Shown: positions 9,758 through 19,048 of the stretch, piece by piece
Position numbering within the stretch: the stretch's first letter is position 1
Layout of the letters: each line of letters begins with the position of its first letter
From: CAYUAI01 sp964442745
GTDB lineage: Bacteria; Pseudomonadota; Gammaproteobacteria; S012-40
Direction: 5' to 3'
DNA length: 64,000 nucleotides
NCBI GenBank assembly: GCA_964442745.1
Contig: CAYUAI010000004.1
Location: 1 to 64,000 of the forward strand
Program-made: the position numbers and the translations under genes
The notes under the pieces: generated by a model
Told to the model about the DNA's origin: nothing
The model's input: the letters and a program-made list of their open reading frames with translations, nothing else
Database searches by the model: none

Positions 9758-10560
9758 TGCTCACTCTGTTTATTTTTATTCAACTGGAAGACTTAAATAT
9801 CTAGCCGTTGCCCTCAATCATACGTTTCATTTACTGATTTTTGGTCATTTAGCAGCCATACAAATAGGATTAAAGTGTTCCACTTTGACCTCCTGGATCG
9901 CAAAAGCGTTCGCTTACAAACCATAAACTATCATTTTCACCGCCCATCTTCAGGCGACCTTCGTCTAAAGCGCCTACTTTTAGTGACCGATTCTCAACCG
10001 CAAAACGACCATCACTATTTCCAAGAAGTCGGTGAAAAAAGTCTCAATTTATCAATGCAAAGCACACATTTTGTGTCATGTCATCTATCATCGTCCAAAA
10101 AAATGTCATCTTGATGAAAATTAGCCAATCAATCCATCGATCACGATCACCCCTCATGCAACTTGATTACTGTAACAACAAATTTGCAATGCGACTTGCT
10201 ATTTCAATGATAAAGTTGTTGACTATGACTTGCCTTTAAGCATAAATTTGGCGAGTGAGAATGACAGGCTAATGCTGTATCCTCTAAGCTCTGCCCCTGA
10301 CTTAATGGCAACCTCGTCGCTCGACCGCCGAGTAGTCAGATGGATTCGCTTCGCTTAATCCATCTGACTTGCGCATAAAGCGCGGGATTAAACGCTTAAT
10401 TTAACGGATGCAGCACTATCACTATGTTTAAATGTATAGCAATTGAGCTAATTTCTTCCATTAAATGTACTTAGAACGTTGATAGAGTATTGCTCTATCG
10501 CCATCACAACTAAAACATCGTTGTAATGTGTGATCTAATTAGGGATAAGGAGGATGAAAT
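9758..10560. other. Non-coding stretch with one REP-like palindrome
   Basis: No convincing gene; the short frames here lack ribosome binding sites and family resemblance. It holds a REP-like hairpin at 10335-10368 and the upstream region of the small gene at 10561. Confidence 0.6.
10335..10368. repeat. REP-like palindrome
   Basis: 12-bp arms GTCAGATGGATT (10335-10346) and AATCCATCTGAC (10357-10368) around CGCTTCGCTT. The core GGATTCGCT.CGCTTAATCC recurs at 16851-16874, 59294-59317 and, as half or degraded copies, at 3251-3270 and 59253-59276. Confidence 0.75.
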
Positions 10561-10737
10561 ATGGATAGCCAAATAATGCCATTTGTAGATTCTGAATATA
10601 AAAACACCAGTGGCGAAGTATTTATCGTCATAGGATGTGGGACAGGCGGTATTGTCATCGAATACCTTGGCGACGGCAGAGTTGAACTTATTTCGACTGA
10701 AAATTGGCCAGACTTTACGAGTAACAGGCGACATTAG
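10561..10737 (+). CDS. Small protein of 58 residues, beta-rich, unknown function
   Basis: ATG at 10561 preceded by an AAGGAGG ribosome binding site at ideal distance (AAGGAGGATGAAAT, then ATG); stop TAG at 10735-10737. The protein begins MDSQIMPFVDSEYKN and contains GEVFIVIGCGTGGIVIEYL then GRVELISTENW. That pattern of short strands ending in an acidic-aromatic motif recalls small SH3-like gammaproteobacterial proteins such as DUF6763, though this is only by eye. It is free-standing, just upstream of a candidate MITE. Confidence 0.65.
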   Translation: MDSQIMPFVDSEYKNTSGEVFIVIGCGTGGIVIEYLGDGRVELISTENWPDFTSNRRH

Positions 10738-10791
10738 ACAAACGTACCTTCATTTAAAATTTTTGCAGAAAGCAAAATCCTAATACCGATA

Positions 10792-11009
10792 CTAGTAGGC
10801 TGTCCGAGAATGGAAAACCTACTAGTATCGGCTGAGCTCCACCTCCGGCCGCCATACCGTCGTACGGAAACCCCATTTCCCGATTTTTTTCGACCCATAC
10901 CAACGTCGATTCATCGCAAAATTGGCACTAAAAGATAGATATCCCTTGCGACGGCCGCCATGGAGAGTGGGCTTGATAGGCGCACTTCCATTCCCGAACA
11001 ACCTCCTAG
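10792..11009. mobile_element. Candidate 218-bp MITE-like element
   Basis: Imperfect 22-bp terminal inverted repeats (18 of 22 matching): CTAGTAGGCTGTCCGAGAAT at 10792 onward and the inverse of CCATTCCCGAACAACCTCCT at 10988-11009. The left end also forms a 14-bp perfect hairpin (10786-10799 with 10818-10831). The interior has no credible gene; an Arg-rich 72-codon minus-strand frame inside it looks spurious. A related end sequence occurs alone at 50329-50350 (19 of 22 with the right end). Confidence 0.5.
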
Positions 11010-11304
11010 GCAATCTAAGATTTGAAAATTGCGAAGACAATTGATTTCAAATATTTTTTTGCAGGAAGCAATACTCAATTGTATTGCCGACCGAAGAAAA
11101 ATTTCAGTGGTATCCAGATCCCAAGTGAGATCAAATGATCAGCGGCTAAATGTCGGCTGTCGCACAAAAGTTTAGTTTATGCTATCCTGGTGCCCTGAAA
11201 CCCCTAGGCGGGCGACAAATCGTTTTAAACGTTGGACTGTTTGCAGGTCAGCCTAGGACAACAATAAAACCCTTATCAGCTTATCTTGGTACTAAAAATA
11301 TAGA

Positions 11305-12102
11305 ATGGATTTTTTTCAAATACTGGTGCTTGCACTTGTCCAGGGACTCACTGAGTTTTTACCTATCTCCAGTTCAGCGCATTTGATTTTAGCACCCAAG
11401 CTATTAGGCTGGGAAGATCAGGGACTCGCATTTGATGTGGCGGTGCATATTGGTAGCTTAGCAGCGGTTATTTTTTATTTTCGCAAGCAATTACAAACAA
11501 TGACTTTAGACTGGTGCCAATCCGTTGCCACCCGACAAGAAGTTGGCGAAAGCAAACTCGCTTGGTGGGTTATTATTGGCACGATCCCAGCCGGATTAGC
11601 GGGGCTATTCCTTAAGGATTTTATTGAGCTATTTTTACGCACGCCGACCATCATCGCATTAGCAACCATCATTTTTGGACTGTTGCTTTGGTATGCAGAT
11701 GCCAGAAAATCACACAACCGCTCGGAAAACTCTCTCACATTAAAAGACGTGATTTTCATTGGCAGCTTACAAGCGCTCGCGTTAATCCCTGGCGCCTCTC
11801 GGGCTGGCATTACCATGACGGCAGCGTTGTTACTTGGTTTAAAGAGAGATGCAGCAGCCCGTTTCTCCTTCCTATTATCAATCCCTATTATCTTGGCGGC
11901 TGGCGGAAAAATGTCCATGGAGCTGATGAACACAGCGACTCATATCGACTGGTTCGCCATGGCTTTAGGCGTTTTAATTTCCGCAGTTAGCGCTTATGCC
12001 TGCATTCATTTTTTCCTTAAATTATTAGAAAAAATGAGCTTACTGCCCTTTATCATATATCGGTTAATTTTAGGAATATTTTTGTTTGTGTTATTTATGT
12101 GA
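11305..12102 (+). CDS. uppP: Undecaprenyl-diphosphatase UppP (BacA)
   Basis: 265-residue multispanning membrane enzyme that removes a phosphate from undecaprenyl pyrophosphate, recycling the lipid carrier for peptidoglycan and other surface polymers; overproduction gives bacitracin resistance. The N-terminal signature QGLTEFLPISSSAHLIL (about 13-29) with catalytic Glu, and the second PGASRAGITMTAALLLGL block (about 160-177), are both intact. Length is normal for the family. It stands alone; a strong stem-loop follows at 12109-12136. Confidence 0.95.
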   Translation: MDFFQILVLALVQGLTEFLPISSSAHLILAPKLLGWEDQGLAFDVAVHIGSLAAVIFYFRKQLQTMTLDWCQSVATRQEVGESKLAWWVIIGTIPAGLAGLFLKDFIELFLRTPTIIALATIIFGLLLWYADARKSHNRSENSLTLKDVIFIGSLQALALIPGASRAGITMTAALLLGLKRDAAARFSFLLSIPIILAAGGKMSMELMNTATHIDWFAMALGVLISAVSAYACIHFFLKLLEKMSLLPFIIYRLILGIFLFVLFM

Positions 12103-12108
12103 CACGGC

Positions 12109-12136
12109 GCTTGCATTGCTGCCTAGCAATGCAAGC
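12109..12136. terminator. Stem-loop between uppP and the multicopper oxidase gene
   Basis: Perfect 12-bp arms GCTTGCATTGCT and AGCAATGCAAGC with the loop GCCT, in the 49-base gap between convergent genes. No long T-run on either side, but position and strength suggest a shared terminator. Confidence 0.65.
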
Positions 12137-12151
12137 ACATGACGTTTGAGA

Positions 12152-13897
12152 TTATTGCCAAATTTCCATAAACGACATCATACCACCGTCCGCATGCTCC
12201 AATATATGGCAATGAAACTGCCAGCCCCCGGAATGCCCTTTAATACCGGCCACCGAATCCGCATTAACGATGGCGGGTATTCCACCATTGGCAAGCACAT
12301 CTTCTGGGTTTCTATGCCCTGGATCAAACTTGATGGCAATACGCAAGGTTGTTGAGCTACCCATCGGACCCGGCCTTCCTGGTAAATTCACCATGTCCTT
12401 GTTTTCTAGAGGAGGGGCTGGAATCTCCATCACGACATTCCCATTCCCATCTTTTTTAACGGTATCGAGCACCTGAAAGAAAAAACCATGTAAATGAAAC
12501 GGGTGATCCCCTGCAGACATATTCACCAGCTCCCAGATTTGGGTTTCCCCAATATTAGCATCCGGTGCATCCTCACTGGTGATTTCGTCAAACTGCTTAC
12601 CGTTAATGGTAAAAAATATATCACCATTGGGCATCGGCATGCTATGCCCAAATACCAGAGTGTTAACAGTAGCGCCCGTCGTATCAATGGGCTCGACTTC
12701 ATGAAGGGGTTCCGGAAGCACTAACGCTTTTGGTTCAATGCTGTTTTCAATCAATTCGATATTAAGCAAAGGGATGGGCGGGCGCCGACCATCGTTAGGG
12801 TCATGACCCATGACAACCACACCATTCTCAATGGTCACCGTGTGTTTACCTCGATCTTCATCATTCCACAACAATTGTAATGTCTCGCCCGGCTCTCCTT
12901 GCGGCACAACAATAATGTCTGCCCGTTCCCCCGGAACTACCATAATACTGTCCAAATTGGGAATCGCTTGGGTCAGCAACCCACCATCACCACCAATGCG
13001 CGTGAATTTATGCTGATCCAAACTCAGCTTCATGAATCTGGAGTTGGCGATATTCACAATTCGCCAGCGCAGCGGTATGCCAATCCTTGCCTTTATGGTG
13101 GGTTGTTGCTCCCCATTAACCAACAAAACATTGCCTTCCCGACCATTAATTTTCTCCAATAAAACCTCTTCCACCGTCCCCGCAAAAGGTGCTTGCACCT
13201 CCCCTAAGTCATCTAACAAAACATCATCCAGCACTAAGACATGCTCAGGCAACAATTTTAGAGAAACATCTTCTTCTTTATCAGAAACCAGCAACGGCCC
13301 AGCTAAACCCTTCTCTACTTGCACATTAGAGCGCACATGGGGGTGGTACCAAAATAAAGAGGCATCAGGAAGGACAAATTTATACTGAAATGTCCCACCC
13401 GTCGCGATGGGGTTTTGCGCCACCGCCGCGCCATCCATGTCGGCAGGTAGCTGTAAGCCATGCCAATGAATCGTAGTCGATTCTGGAAGACTATTAGTAA
13501 AATTAACAATCAAGGTATCCCCTTTTTTCGCCTTAATTAGCGGTCCGGGAACAACCCCATTATAGGCATAAACTTTACTAATCACTCCATCGGAAAACTC
13601 AACTATACTCTCTTTTGCTTCAAGATTAATTTCCACAATATTCGGATCGGGATTAATGTCTCTTGCAATTGATGTCCGAAACACATGCGCCAAATTAGGT
13701 CGGATTTGCTCGGCCACTGAGTTACTCCCAGAGGACACTGAACCATCCATCACCACACCACTAGCGATGGGCATGTTATTATCGGAGTTTTTGGTAGGTG
13801 TTTGCTTGCTGCAAGCCACTAAAATAAAGAAAAAAAAGAATAAGAGAAACTTCATTGAGTCATTAACATATACGTTTACTTCGATTAATTTTTTCAC
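12152..13897 (-). CDS. Multicopper oxidase lipoprotein
   Basis: Exported copper oxidase that couples one-electron oxidation of a substrate (metal, phenol or bilirubin-like) to oxygen reduction. All four copper-binding motifs are present: TTIHWHG, WYHPH, DHPFHLHGF and WQFHCHILEHADGGM. The signal peptide (poly-Phe core) ends in the lipobox LVAC, so it is probably membrane-anchored by lipid. A GTG at 13897 has GAGG eight bases upstream; ATG at 13855 begins a tidier signal peptide but has no ribosome binding site. No methionine-rich insert typical of CueO is seen, and no copper-resistance partner genes lie nearby. Substrate is unknown. Confidence 0.9.
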   Translation of the reverse strand: MKKLIEVNVYVNDSMKFLLFFFFFILVACSKQTPTKNSDNNMPIASGVVMDGSVSSGSNSVAEQIRPNLAHVFRTSIARDINPDPNIVEINLEAKESIVEFSDGVISKVYAYNGVVPGPLIKAKKGDTLIVNFTNSLPESTTIHWHGLQLPADMDGAAVAQNPIATGGTFQYKFVLPDASLFWYHPHVRSNVQVEKGLAGPLLVSDKEEDVSLKLLPEHVLVLDDVLLDDLGEVQAPFAGTVEEVLLEKINGREGNVLLVNGEQQPTIKARIGIPLRWRIVNIANSRFMKLSLDQHKFTRIGGDGGLLTQAIPNLDSIMVVPGERADIIVVPQGEPGETLQLLWNDEDRGKHTVTIENGVVVMGHDPNDGRRPPIPLLNIELIENSIEPKALVLPEPLHEVEPIDTTGATVNTLVFGHSMPMPNGDIFFTINGKQFDEITSEDAPDANIGETQIWELVNMSAGDHPFHLHGFFFQVLDTVKKDGNGNVVMEIPAPPLENKDMVNLPGRPGPMGSSTTLRIAIKFDPGHRNPEDVLANGGIPAIVNADSVAGIKGHSGGWQFHCHILEHADGGMMSFMEIWQ

Positions 13898-14623
13898 GTG
13901 ATGAACCTCGTTAAAGCCGAAAGAACAGCACGACACTCTCTTACAACACACGGCTATTTACAATAAGAATTTTTTAGAAAATACGAATTGAAGGTATATC
14001 ATAATGAAATGAAGCGTACTATTGTCGAAGATGCAATATAACCCGCACTCCGTATCGAAATACACAATAATACTTCACCCTTCCCACATTGAATTGACTA
14101 TTTTTATTTGTTTGTTTGATTTTTTTTAGAATAATATAATTATACTGCCAATAGGCCAACCCATTCTCATAATAATAGTAATATAAAACTCGCCCTATGC
14201 CAATATTGTTTTTACCGCTGACCTGATAATCATTGGCTCTGTCATAATCCATATGCTCTTAAATAAAATATGGATATCCCCTGGAACTCAGAACCAATCC
14301 GGCTAAAAGAATGCTCAGTTGCAGACAAAGCAGACATTATATCCTTTTATTTCATAAAGACTTCCAAAGTCGATGATATTATCAATTGTAGCCAGGAACG
14401 AGAAAAGTGACAACTCCTAGCCTGATCCAGTACGAACGTGAGACATGAAAATAAAGCGGCAAAATAAGCTCCATGCCTATTCATAATCCAGGTAATGAAT
14501 GTAGATAATTCACCCACAACAACGCCTCTTAAGTCTTTTCTCTTAGGTAAGGAATCTGACCGCTATCGATTTGTACCAAAGATATTGCTCGGAAAGTTTT
14601 TGCCCTGACTCGCGGGTCGCTTC
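13898..14623. other. AT-rich non-coding stretch
   Basis: No gene with support. A 77-codon minus-strand frame (14019-14252) and a 46-codon plus-strand frame starting near 14271 lack ribosome binding sites and recognisable similarity. AT-rich composition and the following gene remnant suggest decayed DNA. Confidence 0.5.
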
Positions 14624-14878
14624 CTAAAAACGTTTTATTCGCTCTCTTGTTGCCGGGTGTGAAGAAAAATAATCTAACCATTGATCTTCAGTGTCCGAGT
14701 TCTGTTGTGTTTTTTTGTTTGCAGACTCATCAGCACGGGAATTCTTCTGTAAATTTTGTCTCGCATCAGGCTGATCGAATTTTTTCATGAAATCTGCAAA
14801 CTATTGTGGTGAAATATTCGTATGGTGCATGTGTTTTTTCACAAACAACCCACCACTCTTTAACCATGCCGCCAATGC
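14624..14878 (-). pseudogene. Remnant of an M48-type peptidase C-terminus
   Basis: Minus-strand frame reads ALAAWLKSGGLFVKKHMHH then NISPQ-stop-FADFMKKFDQ and ends DQWLDYFSSHPATRERIKRF with a stop at 14624-14626. The ISPQxFADF stretch and the final SSHPATxERI motif are typical of the tail of M48 (Ste24/BepA-like) metallopeptidases. An in-frame TAG interrupts it and the catalytic HExxH part is missing; upstream frames are broken. It is distinct in sequence from the intact M48 gene at 30196-30999. Confidence 0.6.
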
Positions 14879-15163
14879 ACTTCTTGAACAATACCCACAT
14901 TTGGATCATTATGCGTTCCCATGAAAATACTTTTTTCACGGTGAACGACAACAGTTAATTTTAAAATATAAACAATTTTTCCCACACCTTACATTGCCGG
15001 AGAATAAAAACTAATACCTCCCGGCAAATGAAAACCTTAAAACCTACTTCCAGCGGACTGGCACAGAGCCTCGGCGAATTGCAGCTAGTGTCTCGCTAAG
15101 TGGTATTATTTTAAGATCAGTGATAATTATTAGAAGGTAAAGAATGAGCATAAAAACAGGAGG

Positions 15164-15324
15164 TATACCCGTAGCGTTTGAGATTTAGGTATTGAGTGCG
15201 AGACATATTTTTGTCCTGACTAGGCGAAACGACGATTAATATCGGGATTATTGCGAGGAGTTTCAACACAGTCAGGGTAAAATAGGGCCGTAATAAAGCC
15301 TAAATCTCAAACGCTACGGGTATA
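15164..15324. repeat. REPIN-like long hairpin
   Basis: A 26-bp perfect inverted repeat: TATACCCGTAGCGTTTGAGA (15164 onward) and its exact inverse ending at 15324, enclosing 109 bp that holds a second pairing (CCTGACT with AGTCAGG). It lies 161 bases upstream of the REP-associated transposase gene, the usual REPIN/RAYT arrangement. A remnant frame reading ATQEQLAEKNAALAEIK follows it, so the element may sit in a decayed gene. Confidence 0.7.
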
Positions 15325-15485
15325 GAGCACCAAAAGTAGGCGATTTAAGCAACGCAGGAGCAGCTTGCCGAGAAAAACGCCGCTCTAGCCGAGATAAAGT
15401 AAGTATTTTTTGATTGAAGAACGGGCACAAAATAAATAATTAGGGTCAAGTTGCTTGATTAATATTATTTTTTTCCTATGCTTTA

Positions 15486-16469
15486 ATGATGACAAGACCA
15501 TTAAGAATCGAATACCAAAATGCTCTGTATCATGTGATGAACCGTGCTAGGGCCAGGCAGGTAATTTTCCCGAGCGATGTTTATTATCAAACATTTCTGG
15601 ATACCATGACTGAGGCTCAACAACGTTTCCAATACGCCATTTACGCTTATTGTCTGATGGGAAATCACTATCATCTTTTAATCGAAACCCCAAAGGCTAA
15701 CTTAAGCCGTATTATGCGCCACATTAATGGTGTTTATACGCAGCGTTACAATCGGCTAAAAAAAATCGATGGCCCTTTGTTTCGAGGACGTTACAAAGCT
15801 ATTTTAGCCGATAAGGATGCCTATCTTTTACAACTCACCCGGTATATACATCGAAATCCGATCGATATGAATCATCCTGTGGTTGTTCAACTAGAAAATT
15901 ATCCCTGGTCTAGCTACCCAGCATACATAGGAAAAGCAAAACCGGCCTTGTGCCTTGAACGGGAAACAATACATCGTTTGCTAGGGCATAAACAGCGTTT
16001 TAAGGGCTATGTCAATTACGTGGCGCAAGGCGTAGATGAAGAAACGGCAAAATTTTATCAAAAAGGTAATTTGCCATCGATTATTGGAGACAAAGATTTT
16101 AAGGTGTGGGTGTATGAAAAATTATTACCCAAACTAACAGCAGAAGAGAAAAGTCGAGTCATCCAGCCCAATTTAACCATGGATATCATAACGAATGAAG
16201 TTGCAGTGAACTATGGTATTTGCCGGGATGATATTAGACAAATCACAATGGGTCCACAAAAAGAAAATGAAGCGAGAAAACTTGCAATGTATCTATGTCA
16301 GGAACTTTCGGCCACGAAACTTAGAGACATCGCCGATTATTTTAACCTAGGCCATGCGGGGTCTGTTAGTTTTATTACTCATCAGATGCGAAAGATGAAG
16401 AATGAAAACAAAGGATTTAGTCGAAAAGTTGATAGGTTAATCAAAAATATTATGAAAAAATCAATTTAA
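15486..16469 (+). CDS. REP-associated tyrosine transposase (RAYT) with C-terminal DnaA-like helix-turn-helix
   Basis: 327 residues. The N-terminal Y1 transposase domain has MTRPLRIEYQNALYHVMNR, the HUH motif GNHYHLL (His61/His63) and the catalytic-Tyr region TRYIHRNP (Tyr120). A C-terminal segment (about 225-325) resembles the DnaA domain IV helix-turn-helix found in one RAYT class (ARKLAMYLCQEL, then LRDIADYFNLGHAGSVS). RAYTs are domesticated single-strand nucleases that spread REP/REPIN hairpins. The gene looks intact and has a hairpin pair just upstream. No IS ends flank it. Confidence 0.9.
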   Translation: MMTRPLRIEYQNALYHVMNRARARQVIFPSDVYYQTFLDTMTEAQQRFQYAIYAYCLMGNHYHLLIETPKANLSRIMRHINGVYTQRYNRLKKIDGPLFRGRYKAILADKDAYLLQLTRYIHRNPIDMNHPVVVQLENYPWSSYPAYIGKAKPALCLERETIHRLLGHKQRFKGYVNYVAQGVDEETAKFYQKGNLPSIIGDKDFKVWVYEKLLPKLTAEEKSRVIQPNLTMDIITNEVAVNYGICRDDIRQITMGPQKENEARKLAMYLCQELSATKLRDIADYFNLGHAGSVSFITHQMRKMKNENKGFSRKVDRLIKNIMKKSI

Positions 16470-16850
16470 TCCCCTTTCCGTCTATACTCAGCACGGTCAT
16501 AAACTATCATTTTCTTCATGAAATCTGTTACGCTGATATCTAGGCGGCTCATTTCCATTGTTCATTGCATTGGCTGGTATTTCAGCGATTAGTATACCTT
16601 TGGATTTTGGAAAATATGTAGCGTTTATTTTTTCCTGAAATCTGGGTTCAATTATTTTCATACATTGCTATTTCTGACTTCAATTGGAGTAGCATTTTAT
16701 GCTCTGGAATAACCTCAAGTCCTTTTTTCACAAACGACATCGCCTGCTGGTGCGGCCCTTACAACAAGGTTTTCCGGACCAGACTGACATAACGTCTGGC
16801 AAATGGAGAGGGGTAATCACTGGCACAGTGTTACATCACTCATCGCTGAC
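16470..16850. other. Non-coding stretch after the RAYT gene
   Basis: No supported gene. Contains a small hairpin CCAGAC/GTCTGG near 16780-16800. Short peptide-like fragments suggest eroded coding DNA but none could be identified. Confidence 0.45.
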
Positions 16851-16972
16851 GTGGATTCGCTACGCTTAATCCACGCTACATGGAGAAAAGAAAAGGAAGC
16901 GATATTTTTTAATGATTTTTTTTGTAAAAAAACGGCATAAAATAACTTTTCCTCTGAAAGCAGTTCAAACTT
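16851..16972 (-). repeat. Dispersed ~120-bp repeat, copy B
   Basis: Inverted relative to copy A (3151-3270). It ends in a full REP-like palindrome GTGGATT-N10-AATCCAC (16851-16874), of which copy A keeps only a degraded form. Shared blocks include CTGCTTTCAGAGGAAAA-like and TTATTTTATGCCGTTTTTT-like runs. Confidence 0.8.
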
Positions 16973-17106
16973 TCCCTGAGCTTGAAAAGATTAAGCACAA
17001 TGAACTCATGAGAGTGATCGCACTTAGTTTCGGTATGTTGAAAAAAGAAATATAAAATATGGAATGAGTATAGATGAGATACGAAACCGTATACCCAAAC
17101 AAATAT

Positions 17107-17967
17107 CTATCCATCTCTTGCCTCGACCAAGCAACCATCACGATAATCTTGGATTGCTTGTTCAATCTCTTGTCGGGTATTCATCACAAAAGGGCCATGC
17201 TGTACAACGGGCTCCTTTAATGGCTTACCCGCTAGCAAAATCAATCGAGTTTGAGCTTCTCCAGTAATGCGAACCCCTCCCTGAGCATTCAACACCGCCA
17301 ACTGCGAACGATCTATTTTCTGCGCTGGATCACCAATATTAGCACGACCTTCGTACACATATACCAGCGTGGTATGACCATCAAGCACAGGAATATCCAG
17401 TTGTTTCGCGGCGGCAAAATGTACATCAAGATATAATGGCTGGGTGGTCATGCCGGACACCGCTCCAGTGATCGATTGATCGTTTATCTGAGTCTCGCCG
17501 GCAATGGCTTTCACCGTCACGCCATCAAATGCTATTTCAGGAATGTCATGCGCCGGAATATCTTGATACGCCGGATCTTTCATTTTCTCGCTAGCTGGCA
17601 AATTAACCCATAGCTGAAAGCCACGCATACGCCCTGCCGTTTGTTGTGGCATTTCTGAATGGATGATGCCTCTCGCGGCGGTCATCCATTGCACATCACC
17701 ATCTTTTAACAATCCCTGATTACCTAAGTGATCCTCATGCAGCATACGCCCCTCCAGCATGTAAGTCACCGTTTCGAAACCACGATGGGGATGTGATGGA
17801 AAACCCGCGATATAATCTGATGCCTCATCAGAACCAAACTCATCCAACAATAAAAACGGATCAAACTGTTCGGGTGTGGCACCACCAAACACCCGAGTTA
17901 ATTTGACACCCGCACCATCGGATGCAAGATGTCCACGCCTCACTGCCACCACTTGCCTTAATGTCAT
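17107..17967 (-). CDS. Pirin family protein (quercetinase-like cupin)
   Basis: 286 residues from the ATG at 17967, which has GAGAGG seven bases upstream; the longer frame to 18024 lacks that. The N-terminal cupin holds the pirin signature: FDPFLLLDEFG, FPSHPHRGFETVTYMLEG, then HEDHLGNQG and MTAARGIIHSEMP. These supply the metal-binding His residues of the YhhW-type quercetin dioxygenases. The C-terminal cupin is intact. A LysR-type regulator gene is divergent 152 bases away and probably controls it. Confidence 0.92.
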   Translation of the reverse strand: MTLRQVVAVRRGHLASDGAGVKLTRVFGGATPEQFDPFLLLDEFGSDEASDYIAGFPSHPHRGFETVTYMLEGRMLHEDHLGNQGLLKDGDVQWMTAARGIIHSEMPQQTAGRMRGFQLWVNLPASEKMKDPAYQDIPAHDIPEIAFDGVTVKAIAGETQINDQSITGAVSGMTTQPLYLDVHFAAAKQLDIPVLDGHTTLVYVYEGRANIGDPAQKIDRSQLAVLNAQGGVRITGEAQTRLILLAGKPLKEPVVQHGPFVMNTRQEIEQAIQDYRDGCLVEARDG

Positions 17968-18118
17968 AATGCACCTCTCAATATATTGATAAACCATACA
18001 GCTTGATGAAAAACACACCGCCATCCTTCACCATTTGCTGATATAATACATCAATTTTTATGATTGCTTGATCACATTTTTCCGCACTATTAATCGATTT
18101 AACTGATAGGTATTACTA

Positions 18119-19030
18119 ATGAAAAATCCGAGAATCACAATAGATCAATGGCTTGCTTTTAAAGCCGTTGTTGACGAAGGATCATTCGCCAAAGCGGCGG
18201 AAGCACTTCATAAAAGCCAATCCAGTATTAGCTATGCGATTTCCAAGCTCGAAGAACAACTACCCACTGCCGTCTTGAAAATCAATGGTCGCAAAGCCAT
18301 ACTGACGGAAGAAGGCCAAGTACTGTACCGCCGTGCCAGTCAATTACTCACACTAGCGATTGACGTAGAGCAAACGGCAGATTGTTTAGCCCAAGGCTGG
18401 GAGGCCAACATCACCATTGCCGCCGATTCCATTGTGCCAATGGAGCCGATTCTCAATAGCATTAGCCAATTTGCTGAGCAGGCACCTCAAACGCGGATTG
18501 TGTTATTGGAAACCATGTTGTCGGGCAGTGAAGAAGCTTTATTAGAACGTCGTGCGGATATCGTATTGAGCGCCCATACGCCACCTGGGTTTCTCGGCAC
18601 CCCTCTCCCCCCTATTTCCATGGTCCCTGTCGCCCACAAAAATCACCCACTCACCCACATCCAACGTGAACTCAGCCATCAGGATTTACAACAATATCGA
18701 CAAATTGTGGTTCGCGACTCAGGCTTGAGACGCCAGCAAGATCAGGGCTGGCTCGGTGCCGAACAACGTTTAACCGTCAGCCATTTTGGTTTATCATTGC
18801 AGGCATTAAAAAAAGGCTTAGGCTTTGCCTTTGTTCCTTATCACTTAGTCGAACAATGGCTGGCCAACGAACAACTCATACGATTAAACTTAACCATGCA
18901 TGCCGAGCGGATAATTCCCGTGTATTTAACCCTAGCGATGCCGGACAGCATCGGCCCCGCCGTCAAACTCATGACAGACACCTTAATCAAAGCATTTACG
19001 TCATGCAAAAAAACACCGTCGACCCATTAG
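18119..19030 (+). CDS. LysR-type transcriptional regulator
   Basis: 303 residues: N-terminal winged helix-turn-helix (about 6-65, with FAKAAEALHKSQSSISYAIS) and a periplasmic-binding-protein-like effector domain. Divergent arrangement with the pirin gene across 151 bases is the classic LysR layout, so it likely regulates pirin and itself. Effector unknown. Confidence 0.9.
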   Translation: MKNPRITIDQWLAFKAVVDEGSFAKAAEALHKSQSSISYAISKLEEQLPTAVLKINGRKAILTEEGQVLYRRASQLLTLAIDVEQTADCLAQGWEANITIAADSIVPMEPILNSISQFAEQAPQTRIVLLETMLSGSEEALLERRADIVLSAHTPPGFLGTPLPPISMVPVAHKNHPLTHIQRELSHQDLQQYRQIVVRDSGLRRQQDQGWLGAEQRLTVSHFGLSLQALKKGLGFAFVPYHLVEQWLANEQLIRLNLTMHAERIIPVYLTLAMPDSIGPAVKLMTDTLIKAFTSCKKTPSTH

Positions 19031-19048
19031 CGTATTTTATATTTTATT

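Noticed and set aside
9738..10114. Overlapping plus-strand frames after the endonuclease-family gene
   Set aside because: No ribosome binding site, no recognisable similarity, composition like random frames.
10822..11040. 72-codon minus-strand frame
   Set aside because: Arg-rich, no ribosome binding site, lies mostly inside the candidate MITE.
14019..14252. 77-codon minus-strand frame rich in Tyr and Asn
   Set aside because: AT-rich DNA, no ribosome binding site, no family pattern.
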